From contig JAGZOP010000004.1 of the NCBI GenBank assembly GCA_018383195.1, positions 1-64,000 on the forward strand: a stretch of 64,000 nt of DNA, written 5' to 3'. Origin of the DNA: Clostridiaceae bacterium. GTDB taxonomy: Bacteria > Bacillota > Clostridia > Oscillospirales > Butyricicoccaceae. Numbering within the stretch: position 1 is the first letter of the stretch; each line of letters opens with the position of its first letter. The notes under the pieces were generated by a model. It did not search any database and was not told the origin of the DNA. It saw nothing but the letters and a program-made list of their open reading frames with translations. Shown in pieces: positions 50,070 to 59,328 of the stretch. Made by a program: the position numbers and the translations under genes.

Positions 50070-51284
50070 ATGGGAGCGAAGAAAACGGATTATCAGAAAA
50101 CAGTGCGTGCCTGCTATTTGGGCACGATTACGCAGTCGGTGGTTTTGAATGTGACCCCGATTCTTTTTTTACCTTTGGCGGCATGCTATGGGTTGTCGTT
50201 TGAACAGCTCGGACGGTTGGTGCTGGTTAATTTTGTGTGTCAGTTTGTGTCTGATCTTGCATTTGCGCGTCCGGTGGAGCGTTGGGGGATTCGTCCGTTC
50301 GTGGTGGGCGGGCATGCGTGTACGGCGCTTGGACTCATTTTATTTTCGGCGGCGCCGCTGCTTTTTCCAAACCATATTTATTTCGGATTGCTGCTTGCGA
50401 CCGCGCTGTTTTCGAGCGGCGGCGGCCTGCTCGAATTGCTGCTCAATCCGATTATGAGCGCATTGCCGGGGGATGATACTGCGCGGCGGCTGAGCCTGAT
50501 GCACTCGTGCTACGGGTGGGGTCACATTGCGGTTGCGCTCATTTCAACGCTGCTGATTTTTGCACTGGGGCGCGAACGCTGGTTTGTTGTGCCGTTGCTG
50601 TGGAGTTTGCTGCCGCTCGTAAACTGCCTGAATTTTGCCCGCGCTCCGCTCGTACAGATGATTGAAGAACAGCAGCGCACCAGATTGGGAACTTTGCTGT
50701 GCCGTCCGTTTTTTGTGCTCTGTCTGGGGGCGATGTTCTTTAACGGCGCAATTGAGGTCACCATGTCGCAGTGGGCATCCAGTTTTCTTGAGCAGTCAAT
50801 CGGGCTTCCCAAGGTGATGGGAGATACATTGGGCGTGTGCATGTGTGCAGCTATGATGGCGGTCGGCAGACTGCTCTATGCGAAGTTTGGGCAGCAGGTC
50901 GATGTGTTCCGGCTGATGCTCTGGGGAGCAGTGCTGTGCGGCGGGTGCTATTTGGTCGCCGGGCTGTCCGGTTTGCCGGTGTTCTGCCTGCTTGCCTGCG
51001 CAGCGTGTGGATTTGGTGTCAGCATCATGTGGCCTGCCTGCGTTGCGATTGCGGCGGATACTTATCCGCTTGCAGGTGCAAGCATGTTTGCGCTGGTTTC
51101 CGGATTTGGGGACGCAGGCTCCGCGATCGGACCTTGGGGTGTTGGCATGATTGCGGATACCGCATCCAATGGTCTGCAAACCGGTCTTGCCGCAGCATCG
51201 GTTTTTGCGATTGGGATGTGGATTTGTACCTATTACCTGCGGGCGCATTATCGCGCAGAGCGGCAGGTTACAATCGGGGAATAA
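50070..51284 (+). CDS. Major facilitator superfamily transporter
   Basis: The 404-residue protein has about 12 hydrophobic helices in two halves. The loop 2-3 MFS motif is loosely kept ('DLAFARPVERWGIRPFVVGG'), and 'SGGGLLELLLNPIMSALPGDD' and 'HSCYGWGHI' recall the FucP/GlcP-like sugar-permease branch. The substrate is unknown. AGAGGGA precedes the chosen ATG, with a GTG eight codons earlier rejected for lack of a site. It lies between rplS and lepB with no sugar genes adjacent. Confidence 0.85.
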   Translation: MGAKKTDYQKTVRACYLGTITQSVVLNVTPILFLPLAACYGLSFEQLGRLVLVNFVCQFVSDLAFARPVERWGIRPFVVGGHACTALGLILFSAAPLLFPNHIYFGLLLATALFSSGGGLLELLLNPIMSALPGDDTARRLSLMHSCYGWGHIAVALISTLLIFALGRERWFVVPLLWSLLPLVNCLNFARAPLVQMIEEQQRTRLGTLLCRPFFVLCLGAMFFNGAIEVTMSQWASSFLEQSIGLPKVMGDTLGVCMCAAMMAVGRLLYAKFGQQVDVFRLMLWGAVLCGGCYLVAGLSGLPVFCLLACAACGFGVSIMWPACVAIAADTYPLAGASMFALVSGFGDAGSAIGPWGVGMIADTASNGLQTGLAAASVFAIGMWICTYYLRAHYRAERQVTIGE

Positions 51285-51402
51285 CCGAACTGCGGAGACA
51301 AAAATGATGTTTTTGCTTCGGATACGGCATCCTGTCTGAAAAATGACCGCAATATCGAAAACAAATTAAACATTCTGACATAAAGGAAGTCGGGCCATTC
51401 CT

Positions 51403-51432
51403 TTGTAAAAGCGATGATTTATGTGGTATAAT
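51403..51432 (+). promoter_or_regulatory. Promoter of lepB-rbgA-rnhB-yraN
   Basis: TTGTAA and a perfect TATAAT are 18 bases apart with TGG before the -10. A small AAAGGAA/TTCCTTT inverted repeat (51382-51404) overlaps the -35. Confidence 0.7.
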
Positions 51433-51471
51433 AAAGTGTACTATGCTAAACTGTAAAATGGAGGAGATCAC

Positions 51472-52050
51472 ATGAAAGAACGCCAGCCCTTTGAAGAACA
51501 GGAAGAGAAGAAAAAGGGCCGCTTTCAAAGCAGTTTGTATGATTGGGGCGAGGCGCTGATCATCTCTTTGATCTTTATTGTATTGTTATTTACGTTTGTC
51601 GTGCGCCTGATTGGTGTGGACGGCAGTTCGATGTTCCCAACCCTGCATGACCGCGATGTGATGGCGGTCAGCAATCTCGGATACACCCCGGAGAAGGGGG
51701 ATATTGTGGTGCTCAATAAGGAGAGCTTCATGGATGGTCCGATCGTCAAGCGCGTTATTGCGACCGAAGGGGACGAAATTGATATCGATTTTGCACTGGG
51801 GCGCGTGTATGTGAACGGAGAGGAACTGGATGAGCCGTACACCAATGAGTTTACGCTTCCGATGAACGAAGAGGGGATGACTTTCCCGCAGACCGTTCCC
51901 GAGGGCTGCATTTTTGTAATGGGCGATAACCGCAATGCATCGACCGACAGCCGTGACCCGGCGCTTGGTATGGTGGATGAGCGGTATGTCATCGGTCATG
52001 TGTTGGCGGTTGTCTGGCCGTTTGAAAATTTCGGAGGGAAAACTGCATGA
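51472..52050 (+). CDS. lepB: Signal peptidase I
   Basis: The 192-residue type I peptidase removes signal peptides of exported proteins. A charged N-terminus and one membrane helix (about 29-46) anchor it; the Ser53-Lys93 dyad is in 'DGSSMFPTL' and 'IVKRVIA', with 'MGDNRNASTDSRD' after. It overlaps rbgA by 4 bases. Confidence 0.96.
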   Translation: MKERQPFEEQEEKKKGRFQSSLYDWGEALIISLIFIVLLFTFVVRLIGVDGSSMFPTLHDRDVMAVSNLGYTPEKGDIVVLNKESFMDGPIVKRVIATEGDEIDIDFALGRVYVNGEELDEPYTNEFTLPMNEEGMTFPQTVPEGCIFVMGDNRNASTDSRDPALGMVDERYVIGHVLAVVWPFENFGGKTA

Positions 52051-52937
52051 ATATCCAGTGGTATCCCGGGCATATGGCGAAAACCCGCCGCCAGATGCTC
52101 GAAAACCTGAAAAACATTGATATTGTCTGTGAAGTTGTGGATGCGCGTATCCCGATGGTGTCGCGCAACCCCGATATGGATGAAATCGCGGGAAGCAAAC
52201 CACGCATGATTATCCTCAACCGCATTGACCTTGCAGACCCGGAACAGACCCGCCGATGGGCGGCATACTTCCGCGCAAAGGGCTGGGCGGTTTTGGAAAC
52301 CGACAGCCAGCACGGAAAGGGAACCGAACGGTTTGCGTCTGCGGCACGTGAGGTGCTTGCGGACAAGATCGCCCAGTGGAACGAAAAGGGGCAGACCGGA
52401 CGCGCGGTGCGCGTGATGGTAGTCGGCATCCCGAACGTCGGCAAATCGACATTTATCAACCGGATTTTGGGACGTAAATCCGCTAAGGCTGCTGATAAGC
52501 CGGGCGTGACCCGCGGAAGCCAGTGGTTCCGCGTCGGGGATGGCATCGACCTGCTCGATACGCCGGGCATCTTGTGGCCCAAGTTTGACGACGAGCGCAC
52601 CGGCTTGCTGCTCGCGTCCACGGGCGCAGTCAAGGATGATATTTTGGATGTCGAGACGCTTGCCTGCAAATTGTTTGAAATTCTTGCAGTGCGTGCACCG
52701 GAAACTATTGTCAATCGCTATAAGCTGACGCTGCCGGAGCCGGAGGAAGAGATTGACTTTCTCGGCTATACGCTGCTTGAACAGGCGGGGAAAAAACGTG
52801 GTTTCATGATGCGTGGCGGCGAGATTGATACCGAGCGCATGGCGCGCGTGTTCCTGGACGAATACCGCGGCGGCGTGCTCGGGCGCATCACACTCGAGAC
52901 ACCGGAGGAATATACTGATGCTGGACTGGGAGATTGA
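52047..52937 (+). CDS. rbgA: Ribosome biogenesis GTPase RbgA (YlqF)
   Basis: This 296-residue GTPase has circularly permuted G motifs: G4 'LNRIDLAD' comes first, then G1 'GIPNVGKST' and G3 'DTPGILWPK'. 'NIQWYPGHMAKTRRQ' is the family opening. It drives late 50S assembly (uL16 loading). Stop and start overlap rnhB by 20 bases. Confidence 0.97.
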   Translation: MNIQWYPGHMAKTRRQMLENLKNIDIVCEVVDARIPMVSRNPDMDEIAGSKPRMIILNRIDLADPEQTRRWAAYFRAKGWAVLETDSQHGKGTERFASAAREVLADKIAQWNEKGQTGRAVRVMVVGIPNVGKSTFINRILGRKSAKAADKPGVTRGSQWFRVGDGIDLLDTPGILWPKFDDERTGLLLASTGAVKDDILDVETLACKLFEILAVRAPETIVNRYKLTLPEPEEEIDFLGYTLLEQAGKKRGFMMRGGEIDTERMARVFLDEYRGGVLGRITLETPEEYTDAGLGD

Positions 52938-53538
52938 GCGCAGGGCAAAAGCGGAAGGCTTTTCAGCGATCTGCGGCATTGACGAGGCGGGACGCGGCCC
53001 ACTGGCAGGTCCGGTTTGTGCAGCGGCAGTGATTTTGCCGTTTGGCTGCGAAATCGATGGCTTAAATGATTCCAAAAAACTCACCGAGAAAAAGCGGGAG
53101 GCGCTGTTCGAGGTGGTGCAGGAGCAGGCGCTTGCCTACTCGATTGCGCTTGTCGATCACAAGACTATTGACGAGATCAATATTTTAGAGGCGACTTTCC
53201 TCACCATGAGGCAGGCGGCGGAGGGACTGCAAATTCCGGCAGATTATGCGCTGGTGGATGGAAACCGCAGCAAGGGACTTTCCATCCCGCACGAGTGCGT
53301 GGTCGGCGGCGACGCGAAAAGCCCATCCATTGCGGCGGCGTCCATTCTTGCCAAGGTCACACGTGACCGGCTGATGCTGGATTACGCGGCGCAGTATCCG
53401 GAGTATCTCTTTGAAAAGCATAAGGGGTATGGTACCAAGGCACACTATGAAGCAATTTTGGCGCACGGTCCCAGCCCGATTCATCGCATGACTTTTTTGA
53501 AGAAATTTTATGAAAAGCATCCGGAGGCAAAACCATGA
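52918..53538 (+). CDS. rnhB: Ribonuclease HII
   Basis: The 206-residue enzyme removes ribonucleotides from RNA-DNA hybrids. The metal site is in 'GIDEAGRGPLAGP', with 'DSKKLTEKKRE' and 'DAKSPSIAAASILAKVTRDR' also typical. I start at MLDWEIERR, 9 bases after GGAGG inside rbgA. It overlaps yraN by 4 bases. Confidence 0.96.
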   Translation: MLDWEIERRAKAEGFSAICGIDEAGRGPLAGPVCAAAVILPFGCEIDGLNDSKKLTEKKREALFEVVQEQALAYSIALVDHKTIDEINILEATFLTMRQAAEGLQIPADYALVDGNRSKGLSIPHECVVGGDAKSPSIAAASILAKVTRDRLMLDYAAQYPEYLFEKHKGYGTKAHYEAILAHGPSPIHRMTFLKKFYEKHPEAKP

Positions 53539-53885
53539 CACGCGGGGAGAAAGGCGAATGCCTTGCCGCAGAATATTTGACCGAACAAGGATACGAAGTG
53601 GTGGCGCGCAACTTCCGTACACGTTTCGGAGAGCTGGATATTATTGCGCAGAAAGATGGATTCCTCGCGCTTGTTGAGGTCAAACTGCGCAAAAATGCAC
53701 GCCATGGAGCGGCATGTGAAGCAGTTGACCTTGCCAAGCAGAGACGGCTTATTTTTGCAGCGGAGGAGTGGCTCAGTACCCACCCGACTGCGCTTCAGCC
53801 ACGATTTGATGTGATTGAGGTCTATCTGCCGGATGGCGCAGACACTCCGCTGATTCATCACCTCGAGAATGCGTTTGACGCATGA
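53535..53885 (+). CDS. yraN: YraN/UPF0102 family endonuclease-like protein
   Basis: The 116-residue protein has the PD-(D/E)xK-like core 'FGELDIIAQKDGFLALVEVKLRK' and 'RGEKGECLAAEYLTEQGYEVVARN'. The family is a predicted DNA-processing nuclease usually beside rnhB, as here. Confidence 0.93.
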   Translation: MTRGEKGECLAAEYLTEQGYEVVARNFRTRFGELDIIAQKDGFLALVEVKLRKNARHGAACEAVDLAKQRRLIFAAEEWLSTHPTALQPRFDVIEVYLPDGADTPLIHHLENAFDA

Positions 53886-53897
53886 GGAGGCATCCGT

Positions 53898-54860
53898 TTG
53901 AACTATTTCGATTTACACTGTGATACAATTTTTGAATGCTATGAAACCGGAAAAAGCCTGCGGGAAAATGATTTGATGATTGACCGCGAAAAGGTTTCGC
54001 GCTATGGGCATTACGCGCAGTTTTTCGCGCTGTTCTGCGGCGCGAAAGCGCCCGAAGGTGTCGTGCGGACACGTGTGCTGCTTGATTTGCCGCCAGAGGC
54101 GCGGCTTGATGCGCTGCTTGCTGAGGCAAAGCGGCAGTTTCGCGAAAATGCAGACTGGCTGATGCACTGCTATACTGCGGAGGATTTTGACTATGCGCGG
54201 GCAAAGGGCAAGGCGGCGGCGTTTCTGTCTATCGAGGGGGCAGAATTGCTCGCGACCGACGCGCACGTCGCGCGCGCATATGACGCGGGTGTGCGGCTGG
54301 TGACGCTGAGCTGGAATTATCGCAATGCGTATGCCTGCGGTGCAGCGGCCGATAACGACGCTGAGCTGACCGTGCAGGGGCGGGAACTGGTGCATCAGCT
54401 TGTGCAGTTAGGTATGATTCTGGATGTATCCCACCTGTCTGAGGGCGGTTTTTGGGATTTGTGTGTACAGACCGAAGCGCCGTTTGTGGCAAGCCACTCC
54501 AATAGCCGCGCAGAGTGTACCCATCTCCGCAATCTGACCGACCTGCAATTTTCCGAAATTGTGCGGCGCGGCGGACTGTGCGGCATCAATCTGTACAGCC
54601 CATTCCTGCGGGATGACGGACAGCACGCAACACTGGATGATGCGCTGCGCCATATTGAGCATTTGATGGCATGCGGCGGGGAAGCCTGTCTTGCGCTTGG
54701 CTGCGACTTTGACGGCTGCGATACGCTGCCCGTAGGAATGGAAGGCGCGCGGGATATGGAAAATCTTGCGGAGGTTCTTTTGCGGCATAATTATTTAGAA
54801 AGTACGGTTAATGCGCTGTTTTATGACAACGCAGCCGCCTTTATCCATAGAATGTTATAA
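53898..54860 (+). CDS. M19 membrane-dipeptidase family zinc dipeptidase
   Basis: The 320-residue TIM-barrel enzyme has zinc ligands in 'FDLHCDT', bridging Glu in 'SIEGAELL', 'DVSHLSEGGFWD' and 'SHSNSRA', and 'GCDFDGCD'. It hydrolyses dipeptides, often with D-residues. No signal peptide is present. The start is TTG, 6 bases after GAGGAGG. thrC follows after 15 bases. Confidence 0.92.
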   Translation: MNYFDLHCDTIFECYETGKSLRENDLMIDREKVSRYGHYAQFFALFCGAKAPEGVVRTRVLLDLPPEARLDALLAEAKRQFRENADWLMHCYTAEDFDYARAKGKAAAFLSIEGAELLATDAHVARAYDAGVRLVTLSWNYRNAYACGAAADNDAELTVQGRELVHQLVQLGMILDVSHLSEGGFWDLCVQTEAPFVASHSNSRAECTHLRNLTDLQFSEIVRRGGLCGINLYSPFLRDDGQHATLDDALRHIEHLMACGGEACLALGCDFDGCDTLPVGMEGARDMENLAEVLLRHNYLESTVNALFYDNAAAFIHRML

Positions 54861-54875
54861 AAATGGAGGATAAAC

Positions 54876-56369
54876 ATGGACTATGTAAGCACTCGAAACG
54901 CGAATCTGCGCGTGAGCGCAGCCAAGGCCATTGCGACCGGTATCGCGCCGGACGGCGGTCTGTTCTGCCCTACTGAGATTCCGGCGCTGAGCATGGCTGA
55001 AATTGAAGGCATGATGAAGCTGAATTACAAAGAGCGTGCAGCGCAGATTCTCGGGAAATTTTTAACCGAATTTACAGCCGAAGAACTGCTTGACTTTGCG
55101 AATAAGGCGTATGCGGATGAAAAGTTCGGCGGCGCGGATACCGCTCCGGTCGTTGACCTCAAGGACGGCAAGCATATTTTGGAGCTGTGGCACGGTCCGA
55201 CCTGCGCCTTTAAGGATATGGCGCTCCAGATGCTGCCGCATCTGCTGACTGCATCCCTCAAAAAGACCGGTGAGACCCGCACAGCGTGCATTCTGGTTGC
55301 AACGTCGGGAGATACCGGCAAGGCGGCGCTCGAGGGATTTGCCGATGTACCGGACACCAAAATTATGGTATACTATCCGGTAGACGGCGTTTCCCCGATG
55401 CAGAAGTTGCAGATGACCACACAGAAGGGCGAAAATGTGCAGGTTGTCGCGATCCGCGGCAACTTTGACGATGCGCAGAGCGCAGTCAAGCGCATCTTTA
55501 CCGATAAGGCAACCGCAGAGAAGCTGGATGCACAGGGAATGATGTTCTCGTCCGCGAACTCGATCAACTGGGGACGTCTTGCGCCGCAGATTGCGTACTA
55601 CGTGTCCGCTTACTGCGACATGGTCGCATCCGGTGCGGTTAAGCTGGGCGATAAGGTGAACATCTGCGTGCCGACCGGTAATTTTGGCAATATCCTTGCA
55701 GGTTACATCGCAAAGCAGATGGGTCTGCCGGTGAACAAGTTCATCTGCGCATCGAACAGCAACAATGTGCTGACTGATTTCTTCCAGAATGGCTGCACTT
55801 ACGACCGCAACCGTCCGTTCTATACCACCACTTCGCCGTCGATGGACATCCTGATTTCGTCCAATCTGGAGCGCCTGCTGTTTTTGGTATCCGGTCAGGA
55901 TGACAAGCTGGTTGCAGACCTCATGGCGCAGCTGAATGAAACCGGCAAGTACACCGTGCCGGCTGAGCTTGCAGACAAGATCACTGCCGAGTTTGCGGCA
56001 GGATTCTGCGATGACGCACAGACCGCACAGGAAATCCACAAGCTGTGGACTGAGGAGCACTATCTGGCAGACACCCATACGGCGGTTGCAGTCAAGGTTT
56101 ATGAGGACTACCGCGCAGCATCGGGCGATACCACCCCGACCGTCATCGCGTCTACGGCAAGCCCGTTTAAGTTCTGCCGTGCGGTCATTGAGGCGCTCGA
56201 CGGCACGCTCGAGAGCGACGATGTAACCCAGCTCGATGTCCTGACTGGCATGACAGGGATTGCGGCACCTGCACCGCTCGCAGCGCTTGCCGGCAAGCAG
56301 CCGCGCTTTGATATGGTCGTGGATAAGGAAGAGATTCTGGCCACTACCGACCTGCTCGCGGCACTGTAA
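54876..56369 (+). CDS. thrC: Threonine synthase
   Basis: The 497-residue PLP enzyme converts O-phosphohomoserine to threonine. It belongs to the long (yeast/E. coli-like) class: 'GLFCPTEIP' start, PLP Lys in 'TCAFKDMALQM', 'VATSGDTGKAALEGF' and 'FGNILAGYIAKQMGLP'. No hom or thrB is near, so threonine synthesis genes are dispersed. Confidence 0.96.
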   Translation: MDYVSTRNANLRVSAAKAIATGIAPDGGLFCPTEIPALSMAEIEGMMKLNYKERAAQILGKFLTEFTAEELLDFANKAYADEKFGGADTAPVVDLKDGKHILELWHGPTCAFKDMALQMLPHLLTASLKKTGETRTACILVATSGDTGKAALEGFADVPDTKIMVYYPVDGVSPMQKLQMTTQKGENVQVVAIRGNFDDAQSAVKRIFTDKATAEKLDAQGMMFSSANSINWGRLAPQIAYYVSAYCDMVASGAVKLGDKVNICVPTGNFGNILAGYIAKQMGLPVNKFICASNSNNVLTDFFQNGCTYDRNRPFYTTTSPSMDILISSNLERLLFLVSGQDDKLVADLMAQLNETGKYTVPAELADKITAEFAAGFCDDAQTAQEIHKLWTEEHYLADTHTAVAVKVYEDYRAASGDTTPTVIASTASPFKFCRAVIEALDGTLESDDVTQLDVLTGMTGIAAPAPLAALAGKQPRFDMVVDKEEILATTDLLAAL

Positions 56370-56382
56370 TTTTGGAGGAGCC

Positions 56383-57084
56383 ATGGCGCTTTATACCCTT
56401 GCTGACCTGCATCTGGCGTGCGCTGTCGATAAACCGATGGACATTTTCGGCGGACGCTGGCAGGATTATATGGACAAAATTCAAAAGCGATGGACTGCGG
56501 TCGTTTCCGAACAGGATACGGTTGTGATTGGCGGCGATGTTTCGTGGGGAATCGACTTCAAAGAGGCAAAAGCCGACTTTGCATACCTGAACCGCCTGCC
56601 CGGGCATAAAATCATTTTGAAGGGCAATCATGACTTGTGGTGGAATACCATGACGAAAATGAACCGATTTATTGCGGAAAATGGCTTTCAGGGTATTGAT
56701 TTTCTACACAATAACTGTTATCTTTATGAAGATATCGGCTTGTGCGGCACACGCGGCTGGTTTTATGAGGAAGATTTCAAGGAGCAGCACGACGAAAAGG
56801 TATTTCGTCGGGAGCTGATGCGGCTGGAAACCTCACTGAAAGCTGCGGATGCGGCTGGTGCGCGGGAGAAATATTGTTTCCTGCACTATCCGCCGCTTTA
56901 TACGAATTTCCGCTGCGGGGAGATCATCGAACTGATGCAGCGCTACGGCGTAACACGGTGCATCTACGGTCATCTGCACTCTTCGAGCCTGCGCTGGGCG
57001 GTCGAAGGGATGCACGAGGGCATAGAGTTTACCCTTGTTTCAGGAGATCATGTGGACTTCACCCCGGTTTTACTGAAAAAATAA
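56383..57084 (+). CDS. Calcineurin-like metallophosphoesterase (COG1768 type)
   Basis: The 233-residue protein has 'LADLHLACAVDKPMDIFG', 'GGDVSWGIDFKEAKADFAYLNRLPG', 'GNHDLWW', 'FLHYPP' and 'YGHLHSSS', the layout of a Firmicutes metallophosphoesterase group of unknown substrate. TTTGGAGGAG precedes the ATG, 13 bases after thrC, so it is probably cotranscribed with it. Confidence 0.88.
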   Translation: MALYTLADLHLACAVDKPMDIFGGRWQDYMDKIQKRWTAVVSEQDTVVIGGDVSWGIDFKEAKADFAYLNRLPGHKIILKGNHDLWWNTMTKMNRFIAENGFQGIDFLHNNCYLYEDIGLCGTRGWFYEEDFKEQHDEKVFRRELMRLETSLKAADAAGAREKYCFLHYPPLYTNFRCGEIIELMQRYGVTRCIYGHLHSSSLRWAVEGMHEGIEFTLVSGDHVDFTPVLLKK

Positions 57085-57106
57085 TTAGAAATCAGCAAAA
57101 ATAGGC

Positions 57107-57135
57107 TGGAAATCCGTCAAACAATCTGATAAAAT
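57107..57135 (+). promoter_or_regulatory. Promoter of tig
   Basis: TGGAAA and TAAAAT are 17 bases apart with TGA before the -10 (extended), 35 bases before the start. Confidence 0.65.
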
Positions 57136-57170
57136 AGATTGGATACATTTTTAGGAGGAATCAATCTAAA

Positions 57171-58478
57171 ATGGAACTGAAAAACGTAGAAAAAATGGAA
57201 AAGAGCATTGTTGCTCTGACCGTTGAAGTTTCCGCTGAGGAGATCGAGGCGGCAAAGGAAAAGGCATACAAAAAGAACCGCAAAAATATCACTGTGCCGG
57301 GCTTCCGTAAGGGCAAGGCGCCCCGCAAGCTGATCGAGAACCTGTACGGCGACGGCGTATTCTTCGAGGATGCACTGAACATCTGCTATCCGGAAGTGTT
57401 TGAGAAGGCACTGGAAGAAGCAAAGATCGAGCCGGTTGCGCAGGCTGACGTAGAGATTCAGGACATGACTGAGACCGGCGCAGTTGTTCTGCTGTGCAAG
57501 GTTCCGGTAGAGCCGGAAGTAACGCTCGGCGAGTACAAGGGCGTTGAGGCAGAGCGCGCTGAAGTAAAGGTTATGGCGGCAGACGTCAAGGCTGAACTGG
57601 AGCGCATGGCACAGCGTTTTGCGCGCACCGAGACCGTAGAGCGCGCAGCAAAGAAGAACGATACTGTAAACATCGATTTCGAGGGCTTTGTTGACGGCGT
57701 TGCATTCGAAGGCGGCAAGGGTGAGAACCATCCGCTGAAGCTTGGCTCCGGCACTTTCATCCCGGGCTTTGAAGATCAGCTCATCGGCTGCAAGGCTGGC
57801 GACGAGAAGGACGTTGTCGTAACCTTCCCGGAAGAGTACCATGCAGATGATCTGGCTGGCAAGGAAGCTGTTTTCAAGTGCAAGGTACACACCGTGCAGG
57901 AAACCATCACTCCGGCAATCGACGATGAGTTCGCAAAGGACGTTTCCGAGACCGCAGAGACTCTGGCTGACCTCAAGAAGGAAGTCAAGGAGCGCCTGAC
58001 CAAGGCAAAGAATGCGGAAGCTGACCGTGAGTTCGAGCAGAATGTCATCGACAAGGTTGTTGACGGCATGCAGGCTGACATTCCGGACGCAATGATCGAG
58101 CAGCAGATCGACACCATCGTGCGTGACTTTGAGTACCGTCTGCAGATGCAGGGTATGAACATTGAGGGCTACCTCAAGGCAACCGGCACTGAGATGTCTG
58201 TATTCCGCGGCATGTTCCGTGAGCAGGCTGAGAAGCAGGTTAAGGGCCGTCTGGCACTGAAGAAGGTTGCTGCACTGGAGAACATCGAGATCACCGAAGA
58301 GGATCTTGAGGCTGAGTTCAAGAAGATTGCCGAGCAGTACGGCATGGAGGCTGAGCAGGTGAAGAAGGCAATGCCGGCTGAGGCTGTCAAGGCAGATCTC
58401 CAGATCGACCGCGCAATTGCGTTCCTGAAGGACAATGCAAAGGCTGTAAAGAAGGCTGAAGCTTCCGAAGAGGCTTAA
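57171..58478 (+). CDS. tig: Trigger factor
   Basis: The 435-residue ribosome-bound chaperone has the docking loop 'VPGFRKGKAPRKLIE' (FRK signature), the FKBP-type isomerase domain 'DTVNIDFEGFVDGVAFEGG' and 'SGTFIPGFEDQLIG', and a helical C-terminal arm region ('IPDAMIEQQIDTIVRDFEYRLQMQG'). TAGGAGGAAT precedes the ATG. clpP-clpX-lon follow, a conserved order. Confidence 0.97.
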   Translation: MELKNVEKMEKSIVALTVEVSAEEIEAAKEKAYKKNRKNITVPGFRKGKAPRKLIENLYGDGVFFEDALNICYPEVFEKALEEAKIEPVAQADVEIQDMTETGAVVLLCKVPVEPEVTLGEYKGVEAERAEVKVMAADVKAELERMAQRFARTETVERAAKKNDTVNIDFEGFVDGVAFEGGKGENHPLKLGSGTFIPGFEDQLIGCKAGDEKDVVVTFPEEYHADDLAGKEAVFKCKVHTVQETITPAIDDEFAKDVSETAETLADLKKEVKERLTKAKNAEADREFEQNVIDKVVDGMQADIPDAMIEQQIDTIVRDFEYRLQMQGMNIEGYLKATGTEMSVFRGMFREQAEKQVKGRLALKKVAALENIEITEEDLEAEFKKIAEQYGMEAEQVKKAMPAEAVKADLQIDRAIAFLKDNAKAVKKAEASEEA

Positions 58479-58512
58479 ACGTCCTCTACATATCCTTCGG
58501 GGAAAAGGGGGG

Positions 58513-58556
58513 CTGTCTGCACAGCGCCGCCGTAAAGAGGCGGCGCTTGCAGGCAG
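58513..58556 (+). other. Long stable hairpin between tig and clpP
   Basis: About 18 bp (CTGTCTGCA-C-AGCGCCGCC with GGCGGCGCTTGCAGGCAG, one bulge and one G-T) close a GTAAAGA loop. No T-run follows, so it is either an RNA stability or processing element or a weak terminator. clpP starts 62 bases later with AAGGAG and no clear promoter of its own. Confidence 0.6.
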
Positions 58557-58618
58557 AGACCGAAAGACATGAACGGTGTACATCACCAATCGGAGGATAT
58601 TGAAAGGAGTTATTTTTT

Positions 58619-59203
58619 ATGAGTTTGGTACCTATGGTCATTGAGCCGACCAACCGCGGCGGCGAGCGTTCTTATGACATCTATTCACGGCTGCTGAATG
58701 ACCGTATCATCTTCCTGTCGGAGGAAGTCAATGACGTGACAGCATCTTTGATTGTCGCGCAGCTTCTGTATCTGGAAGCACAGGATCCGGACAAGGACAT
58801 CTCGTTCTACATCAACAGCCCCGGCGGCTCGGTTACTGCGGGCATGGCGATCTATGATACGATGAATTATATCAAGTGCGACGTCTCGACGATCTGCATT
58901 GGTATGGCGGCATCTATGGGCGCGTTCTTGCTCTCATCGGGCGCAAAGGGCAAGCGCTATGCGCTGCCGAATGCGGAGATTATGATTCATCAGCCGTCCG
59001 CAGGCACGCAGGGACAGATCACCGATATGGCGATCCACCTCAAGCGTTTGGAAACAATCAAAAAACGCATGAACCATATTCTGGCTGAGAATACGGGAAA
59101 GGCGATCGAGATTGTCACTGCGGACACCGAGCGCGACAACTTCATGAGCGCGCAGGAGGCTCTGGAATACGGCCTGATTGACAAGGTCTTTGACAAGAGA
59201 TAA
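58619..59203 (+). CDS. clpP: ATP-dependent Clp protease proteolytic subunit
   Basis: The 194-residue serine peptidase has catalytic Ser99 in 'GMAASMGAFLLSSG', His in 'IMIHQPSAGTQGQ' and 'DTERDNFMSAQEALEYGLID' with the Asp. It forms the degradation chamber served by ClpX, encoded next. No CtsR operator-like repeat is visible upstream. Confidence 0.98.
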   Translation: MSLVPMVIEPTNRGGERSYDIYSRLLNDRIIFLSEEVNDVTASLIVAQLLYLEAQDPDKDISFYINSPGGSVTAGMAIYDTMNYIKCDVSTICIGMAASMGAFLLSSGAKGKRYALPNAEIMIHQPSAGTQGQITDMAIHLKRLETIKKRMNHILAENTGKAIEIVTADTERDNFMSAQEALEYGLIDKVFDKR

Positions 59204-59220
59204 CTTTTTCGTTTAAGATG

Positions 59221-59273
59221 ACCGCTACACCGCTGGACGCGCAGAACGCGCGCCCGGATGGGGCAGCGGTTTT
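59221..59273 (+). terminator. Possible terminator between clpP and clpX
   Basis: ACCGCT and AGCGGT pair across a GC-rich inner hairpin containing GCGC and CGCGC runs, followed by TTTTC. It is moderate at best; read-through to clpX is likely. Confidence 0.4.
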
Positions 59274-59328
59274 CTGGAATCACCGACCGGCACTTTTTGT
59301 GTGTCGGGGCGGGAATGTGAGGTAAACG

